This document shows, piece by piece, positions 53,768 through 62,661 of a stretch of 64,000 nt of DNA. This stretch comes from CAIKMD01 sp036501365 (lineage in GTDB: Bacteria; Pseudomonadota; Alphaproteobacteria; ATCC43930; CGMCC-115725): contig DASYAL010000002.1 of assembly GCA_036501365.1 (NCBI GenBank), positions 4,315 through 68,314 of the forward strand, read 5' to 3'. A program made the position numbers and the translations under genes. A model generated the notes under the pieces. That model searched no databases and was not told the origin of the DNA. It worked only from the letters and a program-made list of their open reading frames with translations. Numbering within the stretch: the first letter of the stretch is position 1; each line of letters starts with the position of its first letter.

Positions 53768-55651
53768 ATGCTCACTCTCGCGGGAATTACCTACCGCATC
53801 GCCGGACGCACGCTGATCGATGATGCATCGGCGCAGATCGCCGCCAGCTGGAAGGTTGGGCTGATCGGTCGCAACGGCACGGGCAAATCGACCCTGCTCG
53901 ATCTGATTCGCGGCGAGCGCGCGCTCGATGGCGGCATGATCGCGATCCCGCGCGGCGCGCGCATCGGCTATGTCGCGCAGGAGGCGCCGGGCGGCGAGAC
54001 GACGCCGCTCCAGGCCGTGCTCGCCGCCGATGACGAGCGCCAACGCCTGCTGGCGGAAGCCGAGCAGGCCGAGGATGCGGCGCGCGTCGCCGAGATCCAC
54101 GAGCGGCTCGTCGCGATCGGCGCGCATTCGGCCGGGGCGCGCGCCGCCGGCATCCTCGCCGGCCTCGGCTTCGATCATGACGCGCAACAGCGGCCATTAT
54201 CGAGCTTCTCGGGCGGCTGGCGCATGCGCGTCGCGCTCGCCGGCGTGCTCTTTGCCGAGCCCGAATTGCTGCTGCTCGACGAGCCGACCAACCATCTCGA
54301 TCTCGAAGCCTCGCTGTGGCTCGCGGAATTCCTGCGCCGCTATCGCCAGACGCTGCTGCTCGTCAGCCATGACCGGCAGTTCCTCGACGACGTCGTCGAC
54401 CACATCCTGCATCTCGGCGAGCGCAAGCTGACGCTCTACAGCGGCGGCTACGAGGATTTCGCGCGGGCGCGGCGCGAGAACCTGGCGCGGCAGCAGGCGC
54501 TGGCCGCGCGTCAGGCCGACGAGCGCGAGCGGCTCCAGGTCTTCATCGACCGGTTCCGCGCCAAGGCGACCAAGGCGCGCCAGGCGCAAAGCCGCATGAA
54601 AGCGCTGGCGCGGCTCGAGCCGATCTCGCTTTCGGCGGAAGAGCCGCCGGTCCACTTCGCCTTCCCCGAGCCGCCGGAGCTCGCGCCGCCGCTGGTCAGC
54701 CTCTATCAGGTCTCGACCGGCTACGCGCCCGAGAAACCGGTGCTGCACCGGCTCGATCTGCGGCTCGATCCCGATGACCGCATCGCGCTTTTAGGCGCCA
54801 ACGGCAATGGCAAATCGACCTTCGCACGCCTGCTCGCCGGCCGGCTCGCGCCGTTCTCGGGCGAGATTCACCGCGCGCGCCGCTTCGCTTGCGGCTATTT
54901 CGCCCAGCATCAGATCGAGGAGCTCGATCCTGCCGCCAGCGCCTACGCCCATCTCGCGCGGCTGATGCCGAAAGCCGTGCCCGAGACGGTCCGCGCGCGA
55001 CTGGCGCGGTTCGGCTTCGATGAGGACAAAGTATTCGTCGCCGCGCAGAACCTGTCGGGCGGCGAAAAAGCGCGGCTGAATTTCGCGCTGATGAGCGTCG
55101 ATGCGCCGCCATTGCTCATCCTCGACGAGCCGACCAACCACCTCGATCTCGAAGCGCGCGAGGCGCTGGTCGCCGCGATCAACGATTTCGCCGGCGCCGT
55201 GGTCATCGTCAGCCACGACTGGCACCTGCTCTCGCTTGTTGCCGAGCGGCTGTGGCTGGTCGCCGACGGCACGGTCAAGGCCTTCGACGGCGACCTCGAA
55301 GACTACCGCCGGATGGTGCTGACCCCCGCCGCCGATGAGACGGAAGCAGCGAAAGCGGCAGCCAATCTCCGCCGCGAGACGCGCCGCGCTGCCGCCGATC
55401 GTCGCCGCGAGCTCGAACCGCTGCGCCGCCAGCTCAAGGACGCCGAGCGCGTCGTCGGCGATCTCAGCGCACGCAAAGCGGCGCTCGATCGTCGCATCGC
55501 CGACCCGGCGACCTATGCGGGCGCGGGCGACGTCGCCGGCTTGTTGCGCGACCAGGCGGCGCTCGCCGCCGCGCTCGATGAAGCGGAAGCGCGCTGGCTT
55601 GCCGCCGCCACGGCGATCGAGGAAGCTGATACCGGTCAGGAGCTGCGATGA
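53768..55651 (+). CDS. ABC-F family ATPase (Uup/YheS-like)
   Basis: 627 residues with two ATPase domains and no membrane part. First: Walker A GRNGTGKSTLLDL, signature SSFSGGWRMRVAL, Walker B LLLLDEPTNHLDLEA. Second: GANGNGKSTFARLL, NLSGGEKARLNFAL, LLILDEPTNHLDLEA. The inter-domain linker (~240-290, RQADERERLQVFIDRF and RAKATKARQAQSRMKAL) is the ABC-F tRNA-interaction motif, and the C-terminal ~100 residues are a coiled coil. Such proteins work at the ribosome or on DNA repair. Its stop overlaps the start of a truncated ORF (ATGA). Start at 53768 is chosen over upstream frame codons because the ATPase begins at once. Confidence 0.94.
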   Translation: MLTLAGITYRIAGRTLIDDASAQIAASWKVGLIGRNGTGKSTLLDLIRGERALDGGMIAIPRGARIGYVAQEAPGGETTPLQAVLAADDERQRLLAEAEQAEDAARVAEIHERLVAIGAHSAGARAAGILAGLGFDHDAQQRPLSSFSGGWRMRVALAGVLFAEPELLLLDEPTNHLDLEASLWLAEFLRRYRQTLLLVSHDRQFLDDVVDHILHLGERKLTLYSGGYEDFARARRENLARQQALAARQADERERLQVFIDRFRAKATKARQAQSRMKALARLEPISLSAEEPPVHFAFPEPPELAPPLVSLYQVSTGYAPEKPVLHRLDLRLDPDDRIALLGANGNGKSTFARLLAGRLAPFSGEIHRARRFACGYFAQHQIEELDPAASAYAHLARLMPKAVPETVRARLARFGFDEDKVFVAAQNLSGGEKARLNFALMSVDAPPLLILDEPTNHLDLEAREALVAAINDFAGAVVIVSHDWHLLSLVAERLWLVADGTVKAFDGDLEDYRRMVLTPAADETEAAKAAANLRRETRRAAADRRRELEPLRRQLKDAERVVGDLSARKAALDRRIADPATYAGAGDVAGLLRDQAALAAALDEAEARWLAAATAIEEADTGQELR

Positions 55652-55725
55652 GCGAAGGAGTCGTCCGCCGCAAGGACAAAGAGATGCCCGAGAGCGAAGC
55701 GCGCGCGATTCGGAAATCCGGCTAA
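55648..55725 (+). pseudogene. 25-codon remnant of a pyridoxamine-5'-phosphate-oxidase-like gene
   Basis: The ATG overlaps the ABC-F stop by 4 bases and opens 25 codons reading MSEGVVRRKDKEMPESEAR and then AIRKSG, then TAA. The phrase RRKDKEMPESEARAI is like the N-terminus of FMN-binding pyridoxamine-oxidase-related (NimA-like) proteins, which continue with a Gly-x-L-S/A-T strand; that continuation is missing. I read it as the stub of a lost gene. Whether it is still translated cannot be told. The stop region also overlaps the convergent gene at 55722. Confidence 0.5.
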
Positions 55726-56294
55726 GCAGTGCCGCGCGGCGCGAGCGCCGCAATATGCGCGTCCCGGCTGAGCGGCATCCCGCTCTCGCAGAGCGAAACC
55801 GGGACGGCGCCGCCTTTGCGCCAGACCGGATCGTCGCAAGCGCGCGCTGCCGCGGTCAGGACGAGGTGAACGCTGCCCGCGTCGTAGCTGCCGAGCAGCC
55901 GCGCCATGATCGCGAGCTCGGTTACGAGGCGATGATGCTTCGCCATCCCCGTTGCCAGCATCGAACGAAGAATGATGTCGATGCCGCCAAGCAACAGATC
56001 CTGCGCCTCCGCAATCGGACCGGCTTCCGGATCGAGCGTCGCGCGGGGCGGCTCCGGGTCGAGCGTGATCGAGATCTCGAGCGCCCAGCTGCGCAACGCC
56101 GCCATGAATACGCCGCGATGCTCGCTGTAGCGCGTCGTCGCGACGGTCGCGATCGCGCCGGCGAGCGCTGACAGGCGATCTTCCTCGCTGAGCGGCTGAT
56201 CGACAAAATCGCCGATCAAAGCAGCCATGCGCGCCTCGACCTCCGGACCGATCGCGTCAAGGGTGTGGGACAATAGCGGGGACAGATTGGTCAT
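55722..56294 (-). CDS. uncharacterised helical protein
   Basis: 190 residues from MTNLSPLLSHTLDAIGPEVE. I do not recognise the family. It is all-alpha in composition with no signal peptide or membrane segment: AALIGDFVDQPLSEEDRLSA, AIATVATTRYSEHRGVFMAA, LLLGGIDIILRSMLATG, LVTELAIMARLLGSYDAG. Two His and several Glu in helices give no clear metal site. The frame could begin with a GTG at 56318, but no ribosome site is apparent at either start. It is read away from an AT-rich island and overlaps the remnant ORF at its end. A single-gene unit. Confidence 0.55.
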   Translation of the reverse strand: MTNLSPLLSHTLDAIGPEVEARMAALIGDFVDQPLSEEDRLSALAGAIATVATTRYSEHRGVFMAALRSWALEISITLDPEPPRATLDPEAGPIAEAQDLLLGGIDIILRSMLATGMAKHHRLVTELAIMARLLGSYDAGSVHLVLTAAARACDDPVWRKGGAVPVSLCESGMPLSRDAHIAALAPRGTA

Positions 56295-56362
56295 GAAGGG
56301 ACGGGCACGGGAAGACACAGGGGGCGCTCACATTGGGCCTGCGAGCTTAAAAGGGCGTTTTC

Positions 56363-56391
56363 CCGACAATTCGAGTCAAATAAAGTATAAT
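56363..56391 (+). promoter_or_regulatory. sigma-70-like promoter in an AT-rich island
   Basis: CCGACA (56363-56368), 17 nt, then a perfect TATAAT (56386-56391). It points to the ORF at 56551 and lies in 150 bases of unusually AT-rich sequence (56370-56510), the only such stretch in the window. The leader to 56551 would be about 150 nt. Confidence 0.5.
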
Positions 56392-56550
56392 TTGGATAAT
56401 ATTTGGCCAGGACACCAATAATACTGTATTTATTTCGAATTTTAACTAAGGGTTTATTACGCGATTTGACCCATTATTTATCTCTTAACCCGCTACGCTT
56501 TGAATGTACTGCACTGCACACGCGCCCCGATTTTGGCAGAAACGCCGCTC

Positions 56551-57150
56551 ATGCACGAACCAACGCACGCGCTGACCGACTGGAATCTGGAAGCCGCGAC
56601 CGCGCTCTCGCTCCGTCGCGAGCCGGCTTGCTTCGCGTTCCTGTGCGGCGACGCCGATACGCCGCCGCAGCCGATCGATGCGCTCAATCTCGACCTCGCC
56701 TCGATCGACTACTATGGCGGCCGCGCCTCGCTCTGGGCGACGCTCGAGATCCGCTCTTCCGCCTCCAACGACCAGCCGATCGCGTTGCTCGGCTTCGACG
56801 AAGCGTTCTTGCGCCCGTTTTCGCGCGCCCTGATCGAGACCGCGAGCAATCGCACGCCCTATCGCATGACCATCCGGCCCGAGGCCGGGCCGCCGAAACG
56901 TCAGCGCGTCGTCGAATACGTCACCGGACCGGGTGTCGGCCTGGTCGAACTGCTTCTGACGCCGCAAGACGCGACGATAACGATCTCCGGCCGCGCCGAA
57001 GCCGGCGAGGAGCAGACGCTGTTCCAGCTCCCGCGCACCGACACCTTCCTGCGCGCCTTCGTCAAGATGACATTCCAAGCCGACCAGGCGCTGCGCGAGA
57101 CCCTCGCCGAAAGCGAGAAGATCGCCCGCCGCCGCGCCAGCGCCTCCTGA
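56551..57150 (+). CDS. uncharacterised 199-residue protein
   Basis: I do not recognise the family. The product from MHEPTHALTDWNLEAATALS is soluble: an N-terminal LREPACFAFLCGDADTPPQ-like segment (seen as RREPACFAFLCGDAD), beta-rich blocks (YRMTIRPEAGPPKRQRVVEY, LVELLLTPQDATITISGRAE), and a charged C-terminal helix (ETLAESEKIARRRASAS). No membrane segment or signal peptide is seen. A TTG at 56500 would add 17 residues but has no ribosome site. It sits downstream of the AT-rich promoter region and converges on the DUF488 gene, 17 bp away. Confidence 0.55.
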   Translation: MHEPTHALTDWNLEAATALSLRREPACFAFLCGDADTPPQPIDALNLDLASIDYYGGRASLWATLEIRSSASNDQPIALLGFDEAFLRPFSRALIETASNRTPYRMTIRPEAGPPKRQRVVEYVTGPGVGLVELLLTPQDATITISGRAEAGEEQTLFQLPRTDTFLRAFVKMTFQADQALRETLAESEKIARRRASAS

Positions 57151-57167
57151 TCGGATTTGCCGGCTGA

Positions 57168-57710
57168 TCACAGCAGCTGCGGCTGCGCGCCTTCATAGAG
57201 GATCGTGCCGTCGGCGCGCGGCACCGCGCCGGGGGTGAGCGTCGCCGGCTCACGTTTCTTCGCATCGAAGATGTGCTCGACGGCAAAACCCGCAGCCAGC
57301 AGGTAATCGGCGACGATGCGGCGGTGACACTGCCACCACACCGCCTCGGCACACATGATCGCGGGCGTGCTTGTCCGTCCCATCGCGGCGAGCGCGTCGA
57401 AAGCCGCGCGGAATTCGGGCGTCTCGGCGTAATCGGCATAGTTGCGGAAGGTCTCCACGCGCCACAGCGTATGCGGCGAGGGCACGCCGTCGGCGCGCTT
57501 GCCCCGCCGCCCGCCCAGCGCCGGAAAGTGGCGATAGGCGATGCCGGCCGCAGCCAGCGCCGGCGCAAGATTGTCGCCATTGAAGTGCGGGTAGCGGCGT
57601 GAAGCCGGGAAGCGCCGGATATCGGCCAGCGCGTCGACGCCGGCGGCTTTCAGCGCCTCGATGAAGGCAGCGAGGGGGCGCGTCGAATGGCCAATGGTGA
57701 AAATCGTCAT
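57168..57710 (-). CDS. DUF488 family protein (long form)
   Basis: 180 residues starting MTIFTIGHSTRPLAAFIEAL. The long DUF488 pattern is clear: TIGHSTRPL, ADIRRFPASRRYPHFN, YRHFPALGGRRGKRADGVPS, and MCAEAVWWQCHRRIVADYL with the invariant C-A-E. Its function is not known. The longer frame to 57824 is not used since it would lie opposite the next gene's start. It is divergent from an LLM-type oxidoreductase with 54 bp between starts and converges on the orphan gene at 56551. Confidence 0.9.
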   Translation of the reverse strand: MTIFTIGHSTRPLAAFIEALKAAGVDALADIRRFPASRRYPHFNGDNLAPALAAAGIAYRHFPALGGRRGKRADGVPSPHTLWRVETFRNYADYAETPEFRAAFDALAAMGRTSTPAIMCAEAVWWQCHRRIVADYLLAAGFAVEHIFDAKKREPATLTPGAVPRADGTILYEGAQPQLL

Positions 57711-57764
57711 GCGGATGTTAAATAGGACTTCATCGCGAGTCGCGCGAGTAATGGGAGACGCCTC

Positions 57765-58820
57765 ATGGAATTCGGGATGCAGTTCTTTCCCGACGTCGGG
57801 CCGGCGGAGAAATCGGGCCAGCAATATTTCGATGAATGCCTGCGCCTGACCGAATTATGCGACCCCTATGGCTGGGGTCATGTCCGCACCGTCGAGCATT
57901 ATTTCAACGCCTATGGCGGCTATTCGCCCAATCCGCTGCTGTTCCTCACCGCCGCCGCGGCGCGCACCGAACGCGCGCGCCTTATCACCGGCGCGGTGCT
58001 GCCGATCTTCAACAATCCCCTGAAGCTCGCCGGGGAGATCGGCATGCTCGATGCGATCTCCAACGGCCGGCTCGAGATCGGCTTCGCGCGCGCCTTTTTG
58101 CCGCACGAGTTCTCGCGCTTCGGCGTCTCGGTCGATGAGAGCCGCGAGCGTTTCACCGAAGGGATGGAGCAGGTGCGGCGCTTGCTCGAAGAAGAAAACG
58201 TCACCGCCAAGGGCCGTTTCCATTCCTTCCGTGACGTCACCTCCCTGCCGCGCCCGACCCAGAAACCGCGCCCGCCTTTCTGGGTCGCGGCGATCGCGAC
58301 GCCGCAAAGCTTCATCGATACCGGCAAGGCGGGCCACGCGATCATGGCGATCCCGATGGCCGGCGGGGCGATGAAAGAATTGGTCGATCTTTATCGCAAA
58401 GCCTGGCGCGACGCCGGACATCCCGGCAAAGGCCGCGTGATGCTTGCCTTCCATCTCTTCTGCCACGAGGACCGCGACACCGCGTGGCGGATCGCGCGCG
58501 ATCCGCTCAACCGCTATCTCCGCTCGCTGGTGGATGCGGCGTCGGAATGGGCCGGCATGCAGTCGAAGGACTATCCCGGCTACGACAAGATTATCGACGT
58601 CCTGAGCCGCGAGACCATCGATACGCAGGTGAAGAGCGGCGCCGCCTGGATCGGCACGCCGGACGACATCGCCAAGCAGGTCGTCGACTATGCCGACCGA
58701 GTCGGCGGCTTCGAGAGCGCGTCGCTGCAGGTGAACTTCAACACGCTCGCTTACGACGAGGCCGAGCGCTCGGCGCGACTGTTCGGCGAGAAGGTAATGC
58801 CGCGATTCGCAAATCTCTGA
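57765..58820 (+). CDS. LLM class flavin-dependent oxidoreductase
   Basis: 351 residues. Luciferase-like monooxygenase fold: MEFGMQFFPDVGPAEKSGQQ at the start, WGHVRTVEHYFNAYGGYSPN, LITGAVLPIFNNPLKLAGEI and MLDAISNGRLEIGFARAF, each typical of the F420/FMN-dependent bacterial luciferase family. It would oxidise an organic substrate with reduced flavin and oxygen. GGGAG precedes the ATG by about 8 nt. It precedes the small ORF and peptide-type ABC operon on the same strand, but an 83-bp gap leaves the transcript open. Substrate is unknown. Confidence 0.92.
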   Translation: MEFGMQFFPDVGPAEKSGQQYFDECLRLTELCDPYGWGHVRTVEHYFNAYGGYSPNPLLFLTAAAARTERARLITGAVLPIFNNPLKLAGEIGMLDAISNGRLEIGFARAFLPHEFSRFGVSVDESRERFTEGMEQVRRLLEEENVTAKGRFHSFRDVTSLPRPTQKPRPPFWVAAIATPQSFIDTGKAGHAIMAIPMAGGAMKELVDLYRKAWRDAGHPGKGRVMLAFHLFCHEDRDTAWRIARDPLNRYLRSLVDAASEWAGMQSKDYPGYDKIIDVLSRETIDTQVKSGAAWIGTPDDIAKQVVDYADRVGGFESASLQVNFNTLAYDEAERSARLFGEKVMPRFANL

Positions 58821-58903
58821 ACTGCGACAATTTGCGGTAAGGACTTTTTAACTACCGACGCCTATCTATGCGCTGCGTCATCGCAACGCGTAGGAACAAG
58901 CAC

Positions 58904-59080
58904 ATGCCTCATTTTGCCGCCTCGACCGAGCGTCGAGCGCTGTCGGCTATTCTGTCCGACACCGATGTTGCTCGGATCGCCGGTCAAGCCGACGAAGTCG
59001 ATGCCATTCTCGACGAGACGATCGATCTCTTGCCGCTCGGCGCACTGGTCGTGCTGAGCGAGCGTCCGCGCGCCGCCTAA
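58904..59080 (+). CDS. small protein of unknown function
   Basis: 58 residues from MPHFAASTERRALSAILSDT, following AGGA by 8 nt. Composition is normal for a real short protein: a helical first half and a hydrophobic LLPLGALVVLSERPRAA end. There is no signal peptide or known motif. It stands 24 bp before the solute-binding protein gene and on the same strand. An ATG at 58868 would add 12 residues. The evidence is codon use and spacing only. Confidence 0.4.
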   Translation: MPHFAASTERRALSAILSDTDVARIAGQADEVDAILDETIDLLPLGALVVLSERPRAA

Positions 59081-59104
59081 GCCGCGTGCTATGCTCGCCG
59101 CGTC

Positions 59105-60781
59105 ATGCGGCGAGTCCTCACTCTGGTCTTCGGAATGTTGTTGACGGCGGCTTCGGCCGCCGTAGCGGCTTCTCGTCCGCCTGACGAGCTGTCGATCGGC
59201 GTCACGCAATACGCGTCGACGCTCAATCCCATCATCGACCAGATGTTCGTCAAGGACTATGTCCTCGGCGCGGTCGATCGACCGCTAGTGACCTACGACG
59301 CCGACTGGAAGCTCGTCTGCATGCTCTGCACCGAGTTGCCGAGCTTCGAGAACGGCCGCGCGCAAAAGGTCGATCTCGGCAACGGCAAGACCGGCGTCGC
59401 CGTCACCTTCACGCTTCAGCCGAACGCGCGCTGGGGCGACGGCGTGCCGGTAAGCAGCGATGATGTCGTGTTCAGCTATGAACTCGGCAAAGATCCGCTC
59501 GTTCCGGTCGCCGACGCCAAGGTCTACCAGCGGATCGTGAAAATCGACGTGAAGGACGCCAAGACCTTCACCATCACCCTCGACCGATTGACCTTCGATT
59601 ACGTTGCCGCGCTGCAGAGCTTCTATATTCTGCCGGCGCATCTCGAGCGCGCGGCCTTCGCCGATCCGGCGCAATACCGCTTCCGCACGCTTTACGACAC
59701 CGACCCGACCAATCCCGGCCTCTATGATGGCCCCTACCGTATCGCCGAGCTGGTGCCGGGCTCGCACATCGTCTTGGAGCGAAACCCCGCCTGGTCCGGG
59801 CAGCGGCCTTATTTCCGCCGCGTCGCGATCTGGACGGTCGAGAACACCGCGGCGCTCGAGGCCAATCTTCTCGCCGGCGGGCTCGATATGGTCGCGGGCG
59901 AGCTCGGCTTTTCCCTCGACGAGGGGCTGGCCTTCGAGAAGCGCCATGGCGGGGCGTTCACCCTGCTCTATAAGCCCGGCCTCAGCTACGAACATATCGA
60001 TCTCAATCTCGACAATCCGATCCTCGCCGATCTGCGCGTGCGCCAAGCGCTGCTTTACGGCATCGACCGCAAGGCGATCTCGGACGAGATCTTCGTCGGC
60101 CGCGATCCGGTCGCCGACAGCTTCGTGCCGCCGCTCGACCCTGCCTTCACCGCCGAGGTGCCGCATTACGGCTATGACCCGCAGAAGGCGCGCGCGCTGC
60201 TCGATCAGGCCGGCTGGCAAATCGGATCGGACGGGATCCGCCGTAAGGACGGTGCACCGCTGGCGCTCGAGCTCGCGACCACCTCGGGCAATCGCACGCG
60301 CGAGATGATCGAGCAAGTGCTGCAGGCGCAATGGCGTCAGATCGGCATCGACATCCGGCTCAAGAACCAGCCGGCGCGGGTGCTGATCGGCGACACCACC
60401 AGCCATCGCAAATTCCAGATGGCGATGTTCGCGTGGATCGGCGCGCCGGAAGAGGTGCCGCGCAGCGAGCTTGCGTCGAACCAGATACCGAGCGCGCAGA
60501 ACGGCTGGAGCGGCGAGAATTTCGGCGGCTTCCGCAACCCGGAGGCCGATCGTCTGCTCGATGCGATCGAAGACGAGCTCGATAACGCCAAACGTCTCGA
60601 TCTCTGGCGGCAGCTGCAAGTCCTCTATGCCGAGCAATTGCCGGCGCTGCCGCTCTATTTTCGCGCCGATCCTTTCGTGCTGCCGAAATGGCTCGAAGGC
60701 GTGACGCCGACCGGCCACGACGCGCCCTCGACCTTATGGATCGAGAATTGGCGGCGCGCCGACCAGAGCGCCGCGAAATGA
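59105..60781 (+). CDS. ABC transporter solute-binding protein, family 5 (peptide type)
   Basis: 558 residues with a Sec signal peptide (~1-22, LVFGMLLTAASAAVAAS). Family-5 marks: LSIGVTQYASTLNPIIDQMF, TLQPNARWGDGVPVSSDDVV with the W-x-D-G-x-P phrase, GPYRIAELVPGSHIVLERNP, and RVRQALLYGIDRKAISDEIF (shown as VRQALLYGIDRKAIS). It binds a peptide, nickel or similar ligand in the periplasm. The stop overlaps the first permease (ATGA). It is the first gene of a tight four-gene string ending in a DpgC-like gene. The ATPases expected (DppD/F type) are not in the window. Confidence 0.92.
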   Translation: MRRVLTLVFGMLLTAASAAVAASRPPDELSIGVTQYASTLNPIIDQMFVKDYVLGAVDRPLVTYDADWKLVCMLCTELPSFENGRAQKVDLGNGKTGVAVTFTLQPNARWGDGVPVSSDDVVFSYELGKDPLVPVADAKVYQRIVKIDVKDAKTFTITLDRLTFDYVAALQSFYILPAHLERAAFADPAQYRFRTLYDTDPTNPGLYDGPYRIAELVPGSHIVLERNPAWSGQRPYFRRVAIWTVENTAALEANLLAGGLDMVAGELGFSLDEGLAFEKRHGGAFTLLYKPGLSYEHIDLNLDNPILADLRVRQALLYGIDRKAISDEIFVGRDPVADSFVPPLDPAFTAEVPHYGYDPQKARALLDQAGWQIGSDGIRRKDGAPLALELATTSGNRTREMIEQVLQAQWRQIGIDIRLKNQPARVLIGDTTSHRKFQMAMFAWIGAPEEVPRSELASNQIPSAQNGWSGENFGGFRNPEADRLLDAIEDELDNAKRLDLWRQLQVLYAEQLPALPLYFRADPFVLPKWLEGVTPTGHDAPSTLWIENWRRADQSAAK

Positions 60782-61731
60782 CGCGTTTTGTCCTCCTTCG
60801 CTTGCTGCAAGTGGCCGCGGTGATCGCGATCATGTCCTTCGTCGTCTATGCGCTCATTGGGCTGATGCCGGGCGATCCGATCGATCTCATGATCTCGTCG
60901 AACCCGCATCTGAGCTCGGCCGACGCGGTGCGGCTGAAGGCTCTCTACGGTCTCGATCGGCCGCTGATCGAGCGCTACTTCGCCTGGGGGCGCGCGGCGC
61001 TCACCGGCGATTTCGGCTATTCGCGGCTTTATCTCCAGCCAGTGCTCGGCGTGCTGGTGCCGCGGCTCGGCAACACCCTGCTGCTGATGTTGACGAGCCT
61101 CACCTGCGCCTATGCGCTCGCTTTGCCGCTCGGCATCCTCGCCGCGCGCCGTCCGGGCTCGACGCTCGACGCCGCGGTGAACCTCTTGTGCTTCGCCGGC
61201 ATCTCCGTGCCGTCGTTCTGGCTGGCGCTGATGTTGATCCTCATTTTCGCGGCGACGCTCGGCTGGCTGCCCGCCGGTGGCATCGCCACCATCGGCGACG
61301 GCAGCATCCCCGACCGCCTCCACCATCTTGTCCTGCCGGTGATGACCCTGACGCTCGCGAGCATGGGCGTCCATCTGCGCTACATCCGCGCCGCCATGAT
61401 CGAGACGCTGCGCCAGGATTACATCCGCACCGCGCGCGCCAAGGGAGCGAGCGAGTTCCGTGTCCTCGCCGGCCACGCGTTGCGGAATGCGCTCATTCCG
61501 GTGGTGACGGTGCTCGCTTTGAGCTTCGGCTCGCTGTTTTCCGGCGCGCTCATCACCGAGACCATGTTCGCCTATCCCGGCATGGGCAAGCTGATCTACG
61601 ACGCGATCCTCGGCAACGATTTCAACCTCGCTCTCGCCGGCCTGCTGCTTGCCACCACCATGGTGCTGCTCGGCAACCTCGCGGCCGATATCGCTTACGC
61701 CGCGATCGATCCACGGATCGCCTATCGATGA
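60778..61731 (+). CDS. ABC transporter permease, DppB-like
   Basis: 317 residues, six membrane segments. The DppB branch is shown by the start VLLRLLQVAAVIAIMSFVVY, GLMPGDPIDLM, LKALYGLDRPLIERYFAWG, and the EAA-type coupling stretch IRTARAKGASEFRVLAGHAL. It pairs with the DppC-like permease for import across the inner membrane. Both ends overlap neighbours by 4 bases (ATGA), so translation is coupled to the binding protein and the second permease. A longer open frame starting at 60688 is rejected since it lies inside the binding-protein gene. Confidence 0.93.
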   Translation: MTRFVLLRLLQVAAVIAIMSFVVYALIGLMPGDPIDLMISSNPHLSSADAVRLKALYGLDRPLIERYFAWGRAALTGDFGYSRLYLQPVLGVLVPRLGNTLLLMLTSLTCAYALALPLGILAARRPGSTLDAAVNLLCFAGISVPSFWLALMLILIFAATLGWLPAGGIATIGDGSIPDRLHHLVLPVMTLTLASMGVHLRYIRAAMIETLRQDYIRTARAKGASEFRVLAGHALRNALIPVVTVLALSFGSLFSGALITETMFAYPGMGKLIYDAILGNDFNLALAGLLLATTMVLLGNLAADIAYAAIDPRIAYR

Positions 61732-62660
61732 GACGCTGGCGCGATTCCCTGCGCGACAAGCGCGTCGCCTTCGGCGGCGGTGTCCTCGCGATCCTATTCG
61801 TCGCCGCTTTCGCCGCGCCGGTGCTGGCGGCCTGGCTCGGCCAGGATCCGGATGCCGTCGATCTCTATCACCGCCTCGCCGCGCCCTCGCTCGCCCATCC
61901 GCTCGGCACCGACGAGATCGGCCGCGATCTGTTGCTGCGGCTCCTCGAAGGCGGCCGCGTGTCGCTGCTGGTCGGCGTCGTCGCGGCTCTGGCGGCGGCC
62001 GTCCTCGGCACGACAGTGGGGCTGATCGCCGGCTATCGCGGCGGCCGGCTCGATGCGGCGCTCATGCGCATCACCGATGGCGTGATCGCACTGCCGCTGC
62101 TGCCGCTGCTGGTCGTCCTGGCGGCGCTCGATCTCAAAAAACTCGGTCTGCCGGCGTCGCTGGTCGATTCCCAGGCGATCAGCATTGACCGCATCATCGT
62201 GCTGGTCGCCCTGGTCGGCTGGACCACGGTGGCGCGCGTGGTGCGCGGCGCGACGCTCTCGGTCAAGTCGCGTGATTTCGTACGCGCTGCGGTGGCGCTC
62301 GGCGCGGGCGGGCGGCGGGTAATGCTGGTCCATATCCTCCCCAACCTCGCCTCGCCGATCATCGTCGCCACTACCCTCGCCGTCGGCGAGGTCATCCTGC
62401 TCGAATCGGTGCTGAGCTTCCTCGGCCTCGGCGTGGCGCCGCCAATCCCGAGCTGGGGCAACATGCTGACCAGCGCGCAAGAGACCATCGAGCTCGCGCC
62501 GCAGCTCGCGCTCTATCCCGGCCTTCTGATCTTCATCACCGTGATCGCCTGCAATTTCCTCGGCGACGGGCTGCAAGACGCGCTCGACCCGCGCGCGCAG
62601 CGCCGCATCGCGACGGTGTCGCTTCGGCCTTTGGCCATCGAACAACCTGCGGATGATTGA
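61728..62660 (+). CDS. ABC transporter permease, DppC-like
   Basis: 310 residues, six membrane segments. DppC marks: HPLGTDEIGRDLLLRLLEGG, GLIAGYRGGRLDAALMRITD, and the coupling stretch RAAVALGAGGRRVMLVHILP, then LESVLSFLGLGVAPPIPSWG. Together with the DppB-like protein it forms the channel. The last residues (IATVSLRPLAIEQPADD) are a normal end. The stop is 1 nt before the ATG of the DpgC-like gene, so they are surely on one transcript. No ATPase gene follows within the window. Confidence 0.93.
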   Translation: MRRWRDSLRDKRVAFGGGVLAILFVAAFAAPVLAAWLGQDPDAVDLYHRLAAPSLAHPLGTDEIGRDLLLRLLEGGRVSLLVGVVAALAAAVLGTTVGLIAGYRGGRLDAALMRITDGVIALPLLPLLVVLAALDLKKLGLPASLVDSQAISIDRIIVLVALVGWTTVARVVRGATLSVKSRDFVRAAVALGAGGRRVMLVHILPNLASPIIVATTLAVGEVILLESVLSFLGLGVAPPIPSWGNMLTSAQETIELAPQLALYPGLLIFITVIACNFLGDGLQDALDPRAQRRIATVSLRPLAIEQPADD

Positions 62661-62661
62661 C

